From positions 1-33,013 of the forward strand of contig JADFOP010000023.1 in assembly GCA_022562795.1 (NCBI GenBank): a stretch of 33,013 bases of DNA. Direction: 5' to 3'. The stretch is from Nitrospinota bacterium. GTDB taxonomy: Bacteria; JADFOP01. Numbering within the stretch: position 1 is the first letter of the stretch; every line of letters begins with the position of its first letter. The notes under the pieces were generated by a model. The model saw only the letters and a list, made by a program, of their open reading frames with translations. It had not been told where the DNA came from and did not search any database. Positions 22,433 through 33,013 of the stretch are shown here, piece by piece. The position numbers and the translations under genes were made by a program.

Positions 22433-23833
22433 GTGATAACGCAACGAGTTTTCCGCCGCCTCTGCCAGGCGGGTGTGGCCACAGCTATGGTATTGGTCTG
22501 GCTCGGTACGGTCCCGGCGGCGGAGTTCGGCTTTGACACTTTCATCAAAGTTGCCGAGGCTAAGAAACCAGCGGTTGTCAACATCTCCACCACTCAAATC
22601 CAGATGCGACAAATCCGCCCGCGAATACCTCGCCTCCCGGGCGGCCAGCATGACCCTTTCGGGGAGTTTTTCGAGCGCTTCTTCGAGGGTATCCCCCAGC
22701 AACGGACCCACCGTAGCTTGGGCTCCGGGATAATTTACGACAAGGATGGCTATATCATTACCAACAATCACGTGGTCGAGCGGGCCACCGAGATCAAGGT
22801 CAAGCTCCAAAACGGCAACGAGTACGACGCCAAAGTCATCGGCACCGACCCGAAGACCGATCTGGCTCTCATTAAGATTGAAGCCGATAAGCCGCTGCCC
22901 ACGCTCGACCTGGGCGACAGCGACGCCCTCCGGGTGGGCGAGTGGGTCATCGCCATCGGCAACCCGTTCGGCTTAGACCATACGGTGACCGTTGGGGTTG
23001 TGAGCGCCAAGGGCCGGGTCATTGGGACCGGACCGTATGACAATTTCATTCAGACCGACGCCTCCATCAACCCGGGCAACTCGGGCGGGCCGCTGCTCAA
23101 CACAGCCGGCGAGGTGGTCGGCATCAATACTGCCATTGTAGCCGCCGGCCAGGGCATCGGGTTTGCCATCCCCAGCAACATCACGCGCCGGGTGATCGAG
23201 GACCTCCGGACGAAAGGCAGTGTGGTGAGGGGCTGGCTCGGCGTGGGGGTCCAGCGCATGAACCCGGAGCTTGCCAAGAGCTTTGGATTGGAAGGAAGCA
23301 TGGGCGCCCTGGTGGCGGAGGTATTCGAAGACAGCCCGGCGCAGAGGGCCGGCATCAAGCGCGGGGATGTCATCATTGAATTTAACGGATCGAAGATCAC
23401 GACGATAGACACCCTGCCCCGTAAGGTGGCGGCAACGAGGCCCGGGACGAAGACTACGGCCACGCTTCTTCGCGACGGCAAGGAAAAAACGGTTTCTGTA
23501 ACCATCGGGACCCTCGAGGAGGAGAAGCTCGCCAAAGCCAGATTGACGGAACAAGGGCTCGGTATGACTGTCCAGGAGATTACCCGCGAGCTGGCGGAGC
23601 ACTTCGGACTGAAGGGAAGCGAGGGCCTCATCGTCTCGGACGTGGAGCAGGGCAGCCCCGCCTGGGAAGGCGGAATCCGGCGCGGGGACGTAATCGTGGA
23701 GGTCAACCACCAGACCGTCAAGAAGGCGGAGGACTACCGCCGGGCGCTGAGCAAGGACGCCGGGATGGACACTGTGCTGCTGCTCGTTCGCCGTGGTGAG
23801 AACACCCTTTACGTGGCTATCAAGCCGGGCTAG
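22433..23833 (+). CDS. DegP/DegQ-type periplasmic serine protease (Do family)
   Basis: 466 residues. Signal peptide about 1-30. The chymotrypsin-like domain has H113 (TNNHVV), D143 (PKTDLALIK) and S217 (NPGNSGGPL). PDZ1 (about 255-345) and PDZ2 (about 365-460) follow. It degrades or holds misfolded periplasmic proteins. Last gene of the sigma-E-like operon, with a strong AGGAGGAG site before the GTG start. 75 bases separate it from the RseB-like gene, so it may have extra internal regulation. DegP and DegQ cannot be told apart here. Confidence 0.95.
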   Translation: MITQRVFRRLCQAGVATAMVLVWLGTVPAAEFGFDTFIKVAEAKKPAVVNISTTQIQMRQIRPRIPRLPGGQHDPFGEFFERFFEGIPQQRTHRSLGSGIIYDKDGYIITNNHVVERATEIKVKLQNGNEYDAKVIGTDPKTDLALIKIEADKPLPTLDLGDSDALRVGEWVIAIGNPFGLDHTVTVGVVSAKGRVIGTGPYDNFIQTDASINPGNSGGPLLNTAGEVVGINTAIVAAGQGIGFAIPSNITRRVIEDLRTKGSVVRGWLGVGVQRMNPELAKSFGLEGSMGALVAEVFEDSPAQRAGIKRGDVIIEFNGSKITTIDTLPRKVAATRPGTKTTATLLRDGKEKTVSVTIGTLEEEKLAKARLTEQGLGMTVQEITRELAEHFGLKGSEGLIVSDVEQGSPAWEGGIRRGDVIVEVNHQTVKKAEDYRRALSKDAGMDTVLLLVRRGENTLYVAIKPG

Positions 23834-24004
23834 GCGTCCGTCGCTCCCCCGATCATTCCTTTCCCCCTGACCCTCACCCTCCCTCCCATAGGCTCAAAGA
23901 ACCCTATAATCCGGCGACCACCACCGGCTACGCACCATCCGCCCACGCCCGTAACGGCTACCAGGTGACCTTCGAGCCGTAAAACATTATCTCTGACAAA
24001 TTCC

Positions 24005-24033
24005 TTGACATATTTTAACCTTAGTACTATATT
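24005..24033 (+). promoter_or_regulatory. Promoter of the Fic gene with overlapping direct repeats
   Basis: TTGACA (24005-24010), 17-base spacer, TATATT (24028-24033). The heptamer TTAGTAC occurs at 24021 and 24032, flanking the -10 as an 11-base-period direct repeat. Such a layout suits a repressor, possibly the Fic protein itself through its C-terminal winged-helix-like end. Confidence 0.65.
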
Positions 24034-24069
24034 AGTACCTGATTACACTGTGATTGCTGTGACAAAATC

Positions 24070-25218
24070 ATGGACAAAACCGTGGACAAAAACAAGGTCA
24101 AAAGGGTCGATACCTTCAAGTCTGGGCGTTTTGCCTTCAGCAGGAACTATTCTTCGGAGGCGATCTTAGAGCTACAGATTCGCGCAAGTATATTGTACCA
24201 AACCATCGCAGACCTTCCTATCCTGCCTGACCTCGCCTCTAAATTGGAGGAGGACGTCATCAGAAGGTCCATTTTTGGCACGGCGGCCATCGAGGGGAAT
24301 CCACTTACCGAAGAGCAGGTTGGAGAAGTCCTCGAACTCTTTCCAGAGGGAGAGCCAACGCTTGAAGAGATAGCTGAGAGAGAAATTTCTAACCTCAGGG
24401 CGGCATACCGGGTCCTCGACGAGGCCGAGACGGAAGACCATCGCATTTCTGAAGGTCTCATACGACGAATTCACAAAATGATTACGCTAGGCATAGAACA
24501 CCCGGAGAATGTCCCAGGAAAATATCGCGGCCACATCGTTAAAATCGGCGACAAAGACCATGGAGGAATATACACCCCCCCAAAGATTTTAGACGACATC
24601 AAAATGCTAATGAAGGAACTTGTTACGTGGATAAATTCCAAAGAAGTTAAGGAATTAGGTCCAATAATACGCGCGGGATTGGCCCATTACCATCTAGCCA
24701 TAATCCATCCTTTCGGAGACGGGAACGGAAGAACAGCGAGGCTCATCGAAGCGCTCATCATGCGAGGGGCCGGTATTTGGTACGCTCCGTTAATGTTGTC
24801 AAATTACTATTATAAGAACATTGATGAATATTTCTGGGCTTTTTCTAAATCAATAAAGAATAAGGAGAAAGATGTCACACCATTCCTTGAATTTGTATTC
24901 AAGGGACTTTGCGAATCTTTGGAGGAAATAAAAGGAAGAATAACACACTTTATTAGACTCTTTACAATGAGAGATTATTTTGCCTCCCTCAGGAATGGGC
25001 GAGGGATTACGCAGAGACAACACGATTTGTTAGGCATACTCCTGGACTACCTTGCCCCATTTACACTTAATGACTTATATTCGAAACCACTGTTCCGACT
25101 ATTGTACCGATCCGTTTCTGAAAGAACAGCGAGGAGAGATCTTCATAAACTTGAATCCATGAATATCCTAACCAAGAAAAGTGGTGAGTATCTATTGAAT
25201 CTCAGGGCGTTGGGTTAA
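24070..25218 (+). CDS. Fic-domain protein (probable AMP transferase) with C-terminal HTH
   Basis: 382 residues. The Fic core motif HPFGDGNGRTAR has H213 and the arginines for AMP transfer. The N-terminal inhibitory motif TAAIEGN carries the blocking E75, so this is the class with the inhibitor upstream in the same chain. The flap PGKYRGHIVKIG and substrate loop are intact. Residues about 315-380 look like a winged helix (SERTARRDLHKLESMNIL). It probably adenylylates a cell protein; target unknown. The DNA is clearly A+T-richer than both neighbours, and codon use differs, so recent transfer is likely. GACAAAA recurs every 12 bases at 24061, 24073 and 24085, across the start codon. Confidence 0.93.
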   Translation: MDKTVDKNKVKRVDTFKSGRFAFSRNYSSEAILELQIRASILYQTIADLPILPDLASKLEEDVIRRSIFGTAAIEGNPLTEEQVGEVLELFPEGEPTLEEIAEREISNLRAAYRVLDEAETEDHRISEGLIRRIHKMITLGIEHPENVPGKYRGHIVKIGDKDHGGIYTPPKILDDIKMLMKELVTWINSKEVKELGPIIRAGLAHYHLAIIHPFGDGNGRTARLIEALIMRGAGIWYAPLMLSNYYYKNIDEYFWAFSKSIKNKEKDVTPFLEFVFKGLCESLEEIKGRITHFIRLFTMRDYFASLRNGRGITQRQHDLLGILLDYLAPFTLNDLYSKPLFRLLYRSVSERTARRDLHKLESMNILTKKSGEYLLNLRALG

Positions 25219-25253
25219 TCTAGGGCGAGCTCGCTAAAATGAATAATGAATAG

Positions 25254-27305
<2,052 letters not shown>

Positions 27306-27398
27306 GTGAGCGCGGCTCGAATGCGACCTACATGGGCAAATTCAATTGTAATCTTTACTTTTCCGCCTGATAGTCAGAATTACGACTTCTGGGATTAT

Positions 27399-28484
27399 CT
27401 AACCTTCAATAGTAATACCGCTAGGTACAAAGTACGTCGGGTCAATCTCCGTCAGGCCAATTTTTTCTTCGTGTTTCCTGACACGATCAAAGAGCCTCAT
27501 GACAGCCGTCTCTACGGCGTGGTAGTCAAGCGCGTCGACGATTACCGTGTCGCGCATATTGCCATCAGGATCGGGCACTTGGCGGGATCTCTTAATACCC
27601 TCATCGATTGCTTTTCGGTTTGGAATACCGAGGTTCTTGAGCGCCATTTGGAGGACGTCGCGAGTATATTGGCGGGGGCCGTAGATGGCGCCTTGGTAAA
27701 GTGCCTCGGCAAAGCGTGACTCCTCGGGAAGGAGGTGCATAGCAGGCATCCCAAAATGCTTGATCACTTCAACCAACGCCTCAAGCGCCTGGGCGGGATA
27801 GTAGTACAGATACAGACGAGCAAGTTCGAGAAAGAAATTGAAGTGGGCGGCTTCGTCTCTGGCAATCGTTTTTGCGGCCTTGACCAGCACCGGGTCAGCA
27901 GAGTTTGTAAATCCAGGTTTGTCGCTCTTGCCCATCGCAATTAGTTCGAGATTCAGGTAATTCAGTTGCGTAGCTCGCTCTTGGATGACGGTATAGAACG
28001 TCAAGTGAAGAGCATCATCCCATGGCAGCTGCCACTCCCCGTTGCGCAAGAAGTCCATGTAATCTTCAATCCACTCAGGCGTTCGGAAGCGCAAGAATAG
28101 CAAGGTGTTCCGCCAGAGGTCGGCGTGCTTTTCTTCCTCTGCACCCCAACGCAGTTGGTATTGCGAGCGACCGTAACTTTTGCGCATCATGTGGGTTGCC
28201 TTGGAGGTGTAGTCTGGCACATACTGTTCGATTGCAAAAAAACCTTCGATAACGGAATTCAGCTCAGGCGAGTGATCAGTGCGTAGAGCGCGCCAGTTGA
28301 ATGATGAGTCCGGGTGCCAGTTACGGGCCTCTTGTGAGCGAACCGTATACCAACGATATAATGCTCTGATACAGCGCTCAATAATTCTATCTTTCTCCTG
28401 CCGACTCAACAGCCCGGCAGGAAAAGGTGGGCGTTGCTCTTCAATTTCTTTGACAATCGTCTCGTCAGGTTTGGCAATTGTCAT
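27399..28484 (-). CDS. Acyl-ACP desaturase (soluble, di-iron)
   Basis: Introduces a cis double bond into acyl-ACP chains with O2 and ferredoxin, in the cytoplasm. 361 residues. Di-iron ligands are visible at E86, E117 with H120 (EEEKHAD), E170, and E211 with H214 (RDEAAHF), the two ExxH pairs of the FAB2/DesA family. The ATG follows a strong AGGAGGAG site, and ATTATA at 28531-28536 gives a minus-strand TATAAT -10 without a clear -35. It is convergent with ligA and divergent from smpB. Presence implies an aerobic or oxygen-exposed organism. Confidence 0.93.
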   Translation of the reverse strand: MTIAKPDETIVKEIEEQRPPFPAGLLSRQEKDRIIERCIRALYRWYTVRSQEARNWHPDSSFNWRALRTDHSPELNSVIEGFFAIEQYVPDYTSKATHMMRKSYGRSQYQLRWGAEEEKHADLWRNTLLFLRFRTPEWIEDYMDFLRNGEWQLPWDDALHLTFYTVIQERATQLNYLNLELIAMGKSDKPGFTNSADPVLVKAAKTIARDEAAHFNFFLELARLYLYYYPAQALEALVEVIKHFGMPAMHLLPEESRFAEALYQGAIYGPRQYTRDVLQMALKNLGIPNRKAIDEGIKRSRQVPDPDGNMRDTVIVDALDYHAVETAVMRLFDRVRKHEEKIGLTEIDPTYFVPSGITIEG

Positions 28485-28719
28485 TATCTCCTCCTGGATT
28501 AGATGAGGGGGGTGTTGACCTATCCAATTTATTATACCACCTTTTGGAGTTTTGTGGGTTTCTTCTTTCTTAGGAGATGGTTTGGGCTAATTGGGGAGCG
28601 GGCAGGCCCCAAACGCTTCCCGGGGACAAAAACGGAGGGTTGCTCGCATTCTTGTAAAGAGGGGCGTCCTGCGAGATGATAGACAGGTAAAGGCCGAACC
28701 CTGTTGTGAGGGATGCACG

Positions 28720-29196
28720 ATGACTCGGGGCAGTAAGGGCGGTATCCAGGTGATAACGGAGAACCGCAAGGCCCGCCGCGACTACCACCTGGAGGAGTCC
28801 TTTGAGGCCGGCTTGGTGCTCGTGGGCACCGAAGTAAAGAGCCTGCGCGAGGGACTGGGCAACCTGAGCGACGCTTACTGCGGCGTTGTGGACGGCGAGC
28901 TCTGGCTCTTGAGCGCTCACATCAGCCCTTACCCTCACGGCACCCACACGAATCACGAGCCCAAGAGGCCCCGGAAGCTCCTTCTCCATAAGCGGGAGAT
29001 TAAGAAGCTCATCGGACGGGTAGTCGAGCGGGGCTTCACTCTGATTCCCACCAGGCTCTACTTTCGAAGGGGGCTCGCCAAGGTGGAGGTGGCCCTGGCC
29101 AAGGGCAAACGGGCCCCGGACAAGCGGGAGGTCCTCAAGCGCCGGGTCCAGGAGCGGGAGATGGAGCGGGCGATAAAGGACCACAGCCATCGTTGA
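28720..29196 (+). CDS. smpB: SsrA-binding protein SmpB
   Basis: Binds tmRNA and fills the decoding centre of stalled ribosomes in trans-translation. 158 residues from the ATG at 28720, which follows GAGGG; the frame is open to 28591 but that part has no family similarity. Motifs: NRKARRDYHLEESFEAGLVLVGTEVKSLREG, NLSDAYC, HISPY, RKLLLHKREIKKL, and a basic C-terminal tail (REVLKRRVQEREMERAIKDH) that enters the mRNA channel. tmRNA lies 119 bases downstream on the same strand. Confidence 0.96.
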   Translation: MTRGSKGGIQVITENRKARRDYHLEESFEAGLVLVGTEVKSLREGLGNLSDAYCGVVDGELWLLSAHISPYPHGTHTNHEPKRPRKLLLHKREIKKLIGRVVERGFTLIPTRLYFRRGLAKVEVALAKGKRAPDKREVLKRRVQEREMERAIKDHSHR

Positions 29197-29234
29197 CAGC
29201 CTTCCGATTGTGTGCGGGATCGACCGCCGGCGCC

Positions 29235-29263
29235 TTGCGTTTTTGTTTAAGCGTTGTTATATT
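29235..29263 (+). promoter_or_regulatory. Promoter of the tmRNA gene
   Basis: TTGCGT (29235-29240) and TATATT (29258-29263) separated by 17 bases. The transcript would start about 45 bases before the mature 5' end, leaving a leader for RNase P to remove. Confidence 0.6.
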
Positions 29264-29315
29264 AAGAGAGTGCCCCATCCGGGCTCTTTGACATTATCCC
29301 GTTGAGATGATTTTT

Positions 29316-29682
29316 GGGGGCGAACAGGGCTCGACGGGGAGGAATGACGTCGAGGCTGCATGTCGAGGCCCGCGACCTCGTAAAATACGCGGAACATGAC
29401 AACTGCCAATCCACAACTGGCAATGGCCGCTTAACCAGCAGTGGCCCGTGCCTTTCCGCATTCGCCTCTGGGGCGGTAAGGGGCGTCAGACTACAGGGGT
29501 GGACGATCCGGCAGGCGCCGATGGGCCGGGAGCCGTCCTTAATTTAAGTCGGCTAGCCTCCCGGGCGGTGTCCCTGTCGGTGGGGCGGCGCGGGCGGCGA
29601 AGCTTCAAATACACCGGATAAGCATGTAGATGTCTCGGGGAAACCTCTTCGGACGGGGGTTCGATTCCCCCCGCCTCCACCA
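29316..29682 (+). ncRNA. ssrA: tmRNA (SsrA), tag ANPQLAMAA
   Basis: 367 bases. The 5' end GGGGGCGAACAGGGCTCGAC pairs with the 3' end CGCCTCC-ACCA as the acceptor. The tRNA-like end has the T-arm GGGGGTTCGATTCCCCC and the conserved AAGCATGTAG upstream. After CTCGTAAAA the tag frame reads GCC AAT CCA CAA CTG GCA ATG GCC GCT TAA (29405-29434), i.e. A-N-P-Q-L-A-M-A-A. The first tag codon is set by analogy with other tmRNAs, since A-N is the usual beginning; one codon more (Thr) is possible. CCA is encoded. SmpB is directly upstream. Confidence 0.96.
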
Positions 29683-29687
29683 TCTTG

Positions 29688-29724
29688 GGGCCTGCAATTT
29701 CTATGGGTTGCAGGTCCTTTTTTT
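29688..29724 (+). terminator. Rho-independent terminator of tmRNA
   Basis: GGGCCTGCAA pairs with TTGCAGGTCC (ten pairs, one G-T) around a ten-base loop and is followed directly by seven T. It lies five bases after the tmRNA CCA. Confidence 0.93.
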
Positions 29725-29911
29725 GCGCCCTTCTATTTTCCGCGATTTTCCGATATTAGGTGTATTTTAGCGCCTCGGCGCAAACCCGCACCGCTTGCTC
29801 TCGAACTTGGCCGTAGCGAGATATTGTGGACCGTAATCGCTATGACGAATTTGGTTTGAAGCGCGCGCCGCGGCCATAGATTTCACATGACTTGTTGAGG
29901 CCGGGAGTTGA

Positions 29912-31915
29912 TTATTGCACTGCCCGAATCTGCTCGGCGCGCTCGAGCAGTCTCTTCGCTTCGTCATCCCTGCCCATCTTTATGTAGAGTTCTGCCAAAT
30001 TGTCTAATATTGCTGCCAATTTTTGATGGTCAGGCCCCAGGGCCTTCTCATGAATCGCCAGCGCCCGCTTAAAGAGCGGCTCGGCCTTGGCGTACTGGCC
30101 TTGGACGTGGTAAAGCAAAGCCAGGCTATTGAGGGTTGTGGCCAACCGGGGATGGTTGGGTCCTAGGACCTTCTCACGGACCGCCAATGCCCTTTTGAAG
30201 AGCGGTTCAGCCTTGGCGTACTGGCCCTGGGCACGATAGAGAACCGCCAGGTTGTTCAAGCTCGTGGCCAGAGAGGGATGATCGGGCTCCAGAGCTTTCT
30301 CTTTAATCGCCAGCGCCCGCTTGTAAAGGGGCTCGGCCTTGGCGTACTGGCCTTGGTCGTTGTAGAGCACCGCCAGGTTGTTCAAGCTCGTGGCCACACT
30401 GGGGTGGTCAGGTCCCCAAGCCGTTTCATTATTCGCAAGCGCCCGTTGGTAAAGGGGCTCGGCCTTGGCGTACTGGCCCTGGGCACGATAAAGTTCCGCC
30501 AGGTTGTTCAAGCGCCTGGCCAGATAGGGATGATCAGGCCCCAGAGCTTTTTCTTTAATCGCCAGCGCCCGCTTGATGAGGGACTCGGCCTCGGCGTAGC
30601 GGCCCTTCCGCGCCAGCAGGCTGCCCAGGTTGTTGTGGGCCCGGAAGCTTAGGGGCGACTGGCGCACCGTCTTGTCCCATAAGATAAAATTGTTAGACCA
30701 GTCCTGGTTGCGCTTAATGGTGTTCGCGGAGAAGAGGACCAACACCGCTAACACTAGCGCCCCGGCCAGAGGAATGGGAGCCCGTGAAGAATCCTCCTTC
30801 AGCGGCTTAACCCCGCGGGTCATCACCCACGCCAGAGCCACGCAGGCCCCCAGCGAGGAGAAGTAGAGAAACCGTTCGGCCCCCAGCTCTCCAATGGGAA
30901 CGATGTTGGAGACTGGAAAGAGGGCTAACCCCGACCAGAGAATCCCCCAGGCTACGGGTGGGGCTGTCCGTCTTACAGCCCAGGCCAGCACAAGGAGCCC
31001 TACTATGAGAGCCAGGGCGAGGAGGGGCAAGGCCCCGTCGGTGAGCCCCCTGGCGTTGGGCACGTCCCAGGAGGCGTTCAGGTTGACCGGGAAGAGGAGC
31101 CTTCCGACGTAGGCGGCGCCCACCTTGAGCATGGTCGGCCCACGGACGCTCAGCGGTGCTCCTACGAATACCTGATATGACTCCGGGAAGCCGAACGTGT
31201 GAAACACGCTCCAGCGGAGCGCGACATAGGCAAGTGCCCCCCCTATGTAGGGGCCGTATCGTGTTGCAAGGCGTCCAGGGCGCCACCATCCCGAGGGACG
31301 GCCAAGGAGAGCGTCAGTCATCAACAGCAGAAGGGGGAGGGTGGCGGCCATCTCCTTGGCTCCCAGAGCCACCAGCCAGGCCGCCACCGCGGCAATTTTC
31401 CAGAGGTAAGCTTTGGATTTCCCACGGTCGGCGCGCAGGTGGGCCCAAAAGGCCAGAAGTCCCCAGAAGGCGGCAAGGATCTCCGAGCGCCCTGAGACCC
31501 ATGCGACCGCCTCGGTGTGAACGGGATGGACCGCAAAGAGGGCGGCTGCTCCAAAAGTCATAAGTGGCTCGTTAGGCCAGAGTCTCCGCAGGAGGACCAA
31601 AACCAATAGAGATGCGGCGGTATGCCACAAAAGATTTTCTAAATGAAAACCGAAGGGATTGGGCCCGTAGAGTCGATGATCGATCAAATAGGTGAGGGTC
31701 GTGATAGGCCGAATGAAATCCTTACGTTTTCCCCTATGGGGCAAAGGCGTGGTGAAAAGCTCGGGCAGTCGATCCGGAGCCCATAGTAGGGTATTGTCAA
31801 CTATGTCTCTATGGTCATCGGAGACGAAGGAGCCGCCGAGGGCATTCAGATAACACCCGCTGGCCAAAAAGGCTATTATGAGGAAGGCCACCCAAGACCG
31901 CGACCAACGCTCCAT
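29912..31915 (-). CDS. TMTC-like polytopic membrane protein with kinesin-light-chain-type TPRs
   Basis: 667 residues. About 400 N-terminal residues hold some ten membrane segments with the same landmarks as the protein at 11557-13815: SFVSDDHRDI (paired Asp), RPITTLTYLID, VHPVHTEAVAWVSGRSEILA. The C-terminus has about six 42-residue TPR units (LNNLAVLYRAQGQYAKAEPLYKRAL, then AIKEKALGPDHPSLATS), the kinesin-light-chain pattern, unlike the 34-residue TPRs of the paralogue. The DNA repeats every 126 bases (30058, 30184 and so on). A membrane glycosyltransferase (GT-C) role is inferred. The next gene left of the edge is a polysaccharide flippase, which suits surface glycan work. Confidence 0.87.
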   Translation of the reverse strand: MERWSRSWVAFLIIAFLASGCYLNALGGSFVSDDHRDIVDNTLLWAPDRLPELFTTPLPHRGKRKDFIRPITTLTYLIDHRLYGPNPFGFHLENLLWHTAASLLVLVLLRRLWPNEPLMTFGAAALFAVHPVHTEAVAWVSGRSEILAAFWGLLAFWAHLRADRGKSKAYLWKIAAVAAWLVALGAKEMAATLPLLLLMTDALLGRPSGWWRPGRLATRYGPYIGGALAYVALRWSVFHTFGFPESYQVFVGAPLSVRGPTMLKVGAAYVGRLLFPVNLNASWDVPNARGLTDGALPLLALALIVGLLVLAWAVRRTAPPVAWGILWSGLALFPVSNIVPIGELGAERFLYFSSLGACVALAWVMTRGVKPLKEDSSRAPIPLAGALVLAVLVLFSANTIKRNQDWSNNFILWDKTVRQSPLSFRAHNNLGSLLARKGRYAEAESLIKRALAIKEKALGPDHPYLARRLNNLAELYRAQGQYAKAEPLYQRALANNETAWGPDHPSVATSLNNLAVLYNDQGQYAKAEPLYKRALAIKEKALEPDHPSLATSLNNLAVLYRAQGQYAKAEPLFKRALAVREKVLGPNHPRLATTLNSLALLYHVQGQYAKAEPLFKRALAIHEKALGPDHQKLAAILDNLAELYIKMGRDDEAKRLLERAEQIRAVQ

Positions 31916-31965
31916 TTACGGCTCCAGCACACTAACCAGAAAGGATGATGGGAGATTTTCCCGGT

Positions 31966-31982
31966 AATAGTAACCTACTATT
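31966..31982. promoter_or_regulatory. Perfect inverted repeat, possible operator
   Basis: AATAGTA-ACC-TACTATT, seven-base arms, ending 51 bases upstream of the TMTC-like start at 31915. Position and symmetry suit a dimeric regulator. The bound protein is unknown. Confidence 0.4.
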
Positions 31983-32351
31983 TCTGTTGGCGGAAGCACA
32001 TAGTTGACCAGAAATTGTCCCTAGAGGTTGAGGGATACCAGGGGCGACCATATCACGAATGAGAAACGGGACAAAAGAAGTTTGGTTGTATTATAATTCA
32101 AATGGGCCTCCTCGCAACAACAGATCATACTGAGAGACTTTCACAGGCAATCTTAACTCTGGCCAACCGACCTAAAAGTTAATATTTCATCTGAAATCGC
32201 CCCTGAAGGCAGAGGAGCGTGAGGGGCAACTACATCCTTTCTCATACCGGTCAACCTTTGTGAGATGATAGAAGCCTCGATCTACTGTCGTGGATTATAG
32301 CCGAGAGAACCTGTGATGGACAACGCCCGATGGTGCGGCCTAGATCCTGAT
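31983..32351. other. Intergenic region with no recognised gene
   Basis: Moderately A+T-rich and without a convincing frame, RNA or strong terminator on either strand. It separates the flippase stop from the TMTC-like promoter, both on the minus strand. Confidence 0.5.
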
Positions 32352-33013
32352 CTATGCGCCGCCAAAGACCCTGGCCCGCAACAGCCGCAGTATAAGCAGA
32401 TCCTCACGCTCGAGACGCTGGAGGAGCAGGAAACCGACGTAGCAGAGGCTAAAGACTCCCGTGGACGAGGCAAGGTTCCATGCGGGCGATGCCACAGGCG
32501 CCAGCCACTGGAGCCCCGCCACTGCCAGGCCTCCAGCAAGGCCGGCAACGAGCGGTTTAGCCCACTTTCGGTCATAAGGAGAGAGTTTCAGCAACCACCA
32601 AACCTGCATGAGGCCCAAAGAGTTGCTTACAGCAATCGCCGACCCGGTCGCTATTGCTGCCCCCAATATGCCAAAGCGGGGGATTAAGAGGAGATTGAGC
32701 AAAAAGTTCAACGCACTCACCGCAAAGGTGTTGGCCAAAACCAGGCGGGTCCAGCCAGCCATGCGAATTATAGCACCACACGAGCCGACACAAGAGTTGA
32801 AGAAAAAGGCCGTGGCCAAGATGATCAGGGCGAGGCTGCCCTGCGTGAACTGAGCGCCAAAGATGACCAGGATGTCCCGGCTAAGAAGAACCACGAGGAC
32901 AAAGAGGGGCAGGGTGAGGGTAAAGACCCAACGGGTATCGATTTTGAAGAGCTGATCGAGGCCCTCCATGTCGTTGCGCTGTAGCAGCTCGGCGATTATC
33001 GGAGCGAACATTG
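32352..33013 (-). CDS. Polysaccharide flippase (MATE/Wzx-type), C-terminal part
   Basis: The gene runs off the right edge: the frame stays open at the last base, and the first Met inside the window is internal. About 220 residues are present with six or so membrane helices. Typical features of the oligosaccharide flippase group are APIIAELLQRND, the long TRWVFTLTLPLFVLVVLLSRDIL helix region, LNFLLNLLLIPRFGILGAAIATGSAIAVSN and the weakly conserved hydrophobic end. These proteins turn lipid-linked sugars across the inner membrane for O-antigen, capsule or exopolysaccharide. MurJ is less likely from the PRFGILGAAIATG motif alone, but cannot be excluded without the N-terminus. Confidence 0.82.
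   Translation of the reverse strand, partial: MFAPIIAELLQRNDMEGLDQLFKIDTRWVFTLTLPLFVLVVLLSRDILVIFGAQFTQGSLALIILATAFFFNSCVGSCGAIIRMAGWTRLVLANTFAVSALNFLLNLLLIPRFGILGAAIATGSAIAVSNSLGLMQVWWLLKLSPYDRKWAKPLVAGLAGGLAVAGLQWLAPVASPAWNLASSTGVFSLCYVGFLLLQRLEREDLLILRLLRARVFGGA

Noticed and set aside
27306-27719. 137-codon frame after ligA
   Set aside because: It lies opposite the acyl-ACP desaturase, whose di-iron ligands are all present.
28591-28719. N-terminal extension of SmpB
   Set aside because: The extra 43 codons have no SmpB similarity, and the ATG at 28720 has a ribosome site and begins the family sequence.

Overview
The window looks like a chromosomal segment of a Gram-negative, G+C-rich bacterium. 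The outer-membrane evidence is a beta-barrel porin and an ECF sigma / anti-sigma / RseB-like / DegP-type envelope-stress operon. SpoVG-like and GerMN-domain proteins, an amidase-GerMN-murI-rph-rdgB operon, TMTC-like TPR membrane proteins and an acyl-ACP desaturase point to an uncultured lineage near the old Deltaproteobacteria / Nitrospinota / Tectomicrobia type. This is inference; no rRNA is present to settle it.

Layout. 1-550: gene-poor edge with palindromes and a tRNA 3'-end-like fragment. 549-1301 (-): an ArsM-like methyltransferase whose reading frame crosses an in-frame TGA exactly where the family has a conserved Cys, followed by a hairpin at SECIS distance, so a likely selenoprotein. 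1505-2200 (-): A+T-richer membrane-anchored protein. 2292-2368 (-): tRNA-Pro(TGG). 2442-6061 (-): five genes joined by 4-base overlaps (amidase, GerMN protein, murI, rph, rdgB). 6581-11315 (+): hybrid histidine-kinase circuit of a PAS kinase, a CheY-like regulator and an NtrC-like regulator that lacks GAFTGA. 11557-13815 (-): TMTC-like protein with TPRs. 13816-17260: porin with its own promoter and terminator, plus a RAYT transposase surrounded by paired palindromic repeats (a REP/BIME system). 17263-18099 (-): LarE; 18289-19101 (+): HAD phosphatase; 19130-19396 (-): small YHS-like protein; 19562-20002 (+): SpoVG-like. 20270-23833 (+): sigma-E-like operon. 24070-25218 (+): A+T-rich Fic protein, probably acquired. 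25275-27305 (+): ligA. 27399-28484 (-): acyl-ACP desaturase. 28720-29196 (+): smpB, followed by tmRNA at 29316-29682 with terminator. 29912-31915 (-): second TMTC-like TPR protein. 32352-end (-): partial polysaccharide flippase.

Working together: the sigma-E-like operon would monitor envelope damage and raise the periplasmic protease. SmpB and tmRNA form the trans-translation pair. The 2.4-6.1 kb operon joins cell-wall recycling/synthesis with RNA maturation and nucleotide-pool cleaning. The clearest unexpected item is the selenocysteine methyltransferase. The RAYT/REP cluster and the GAFTGA-less regulator come next.
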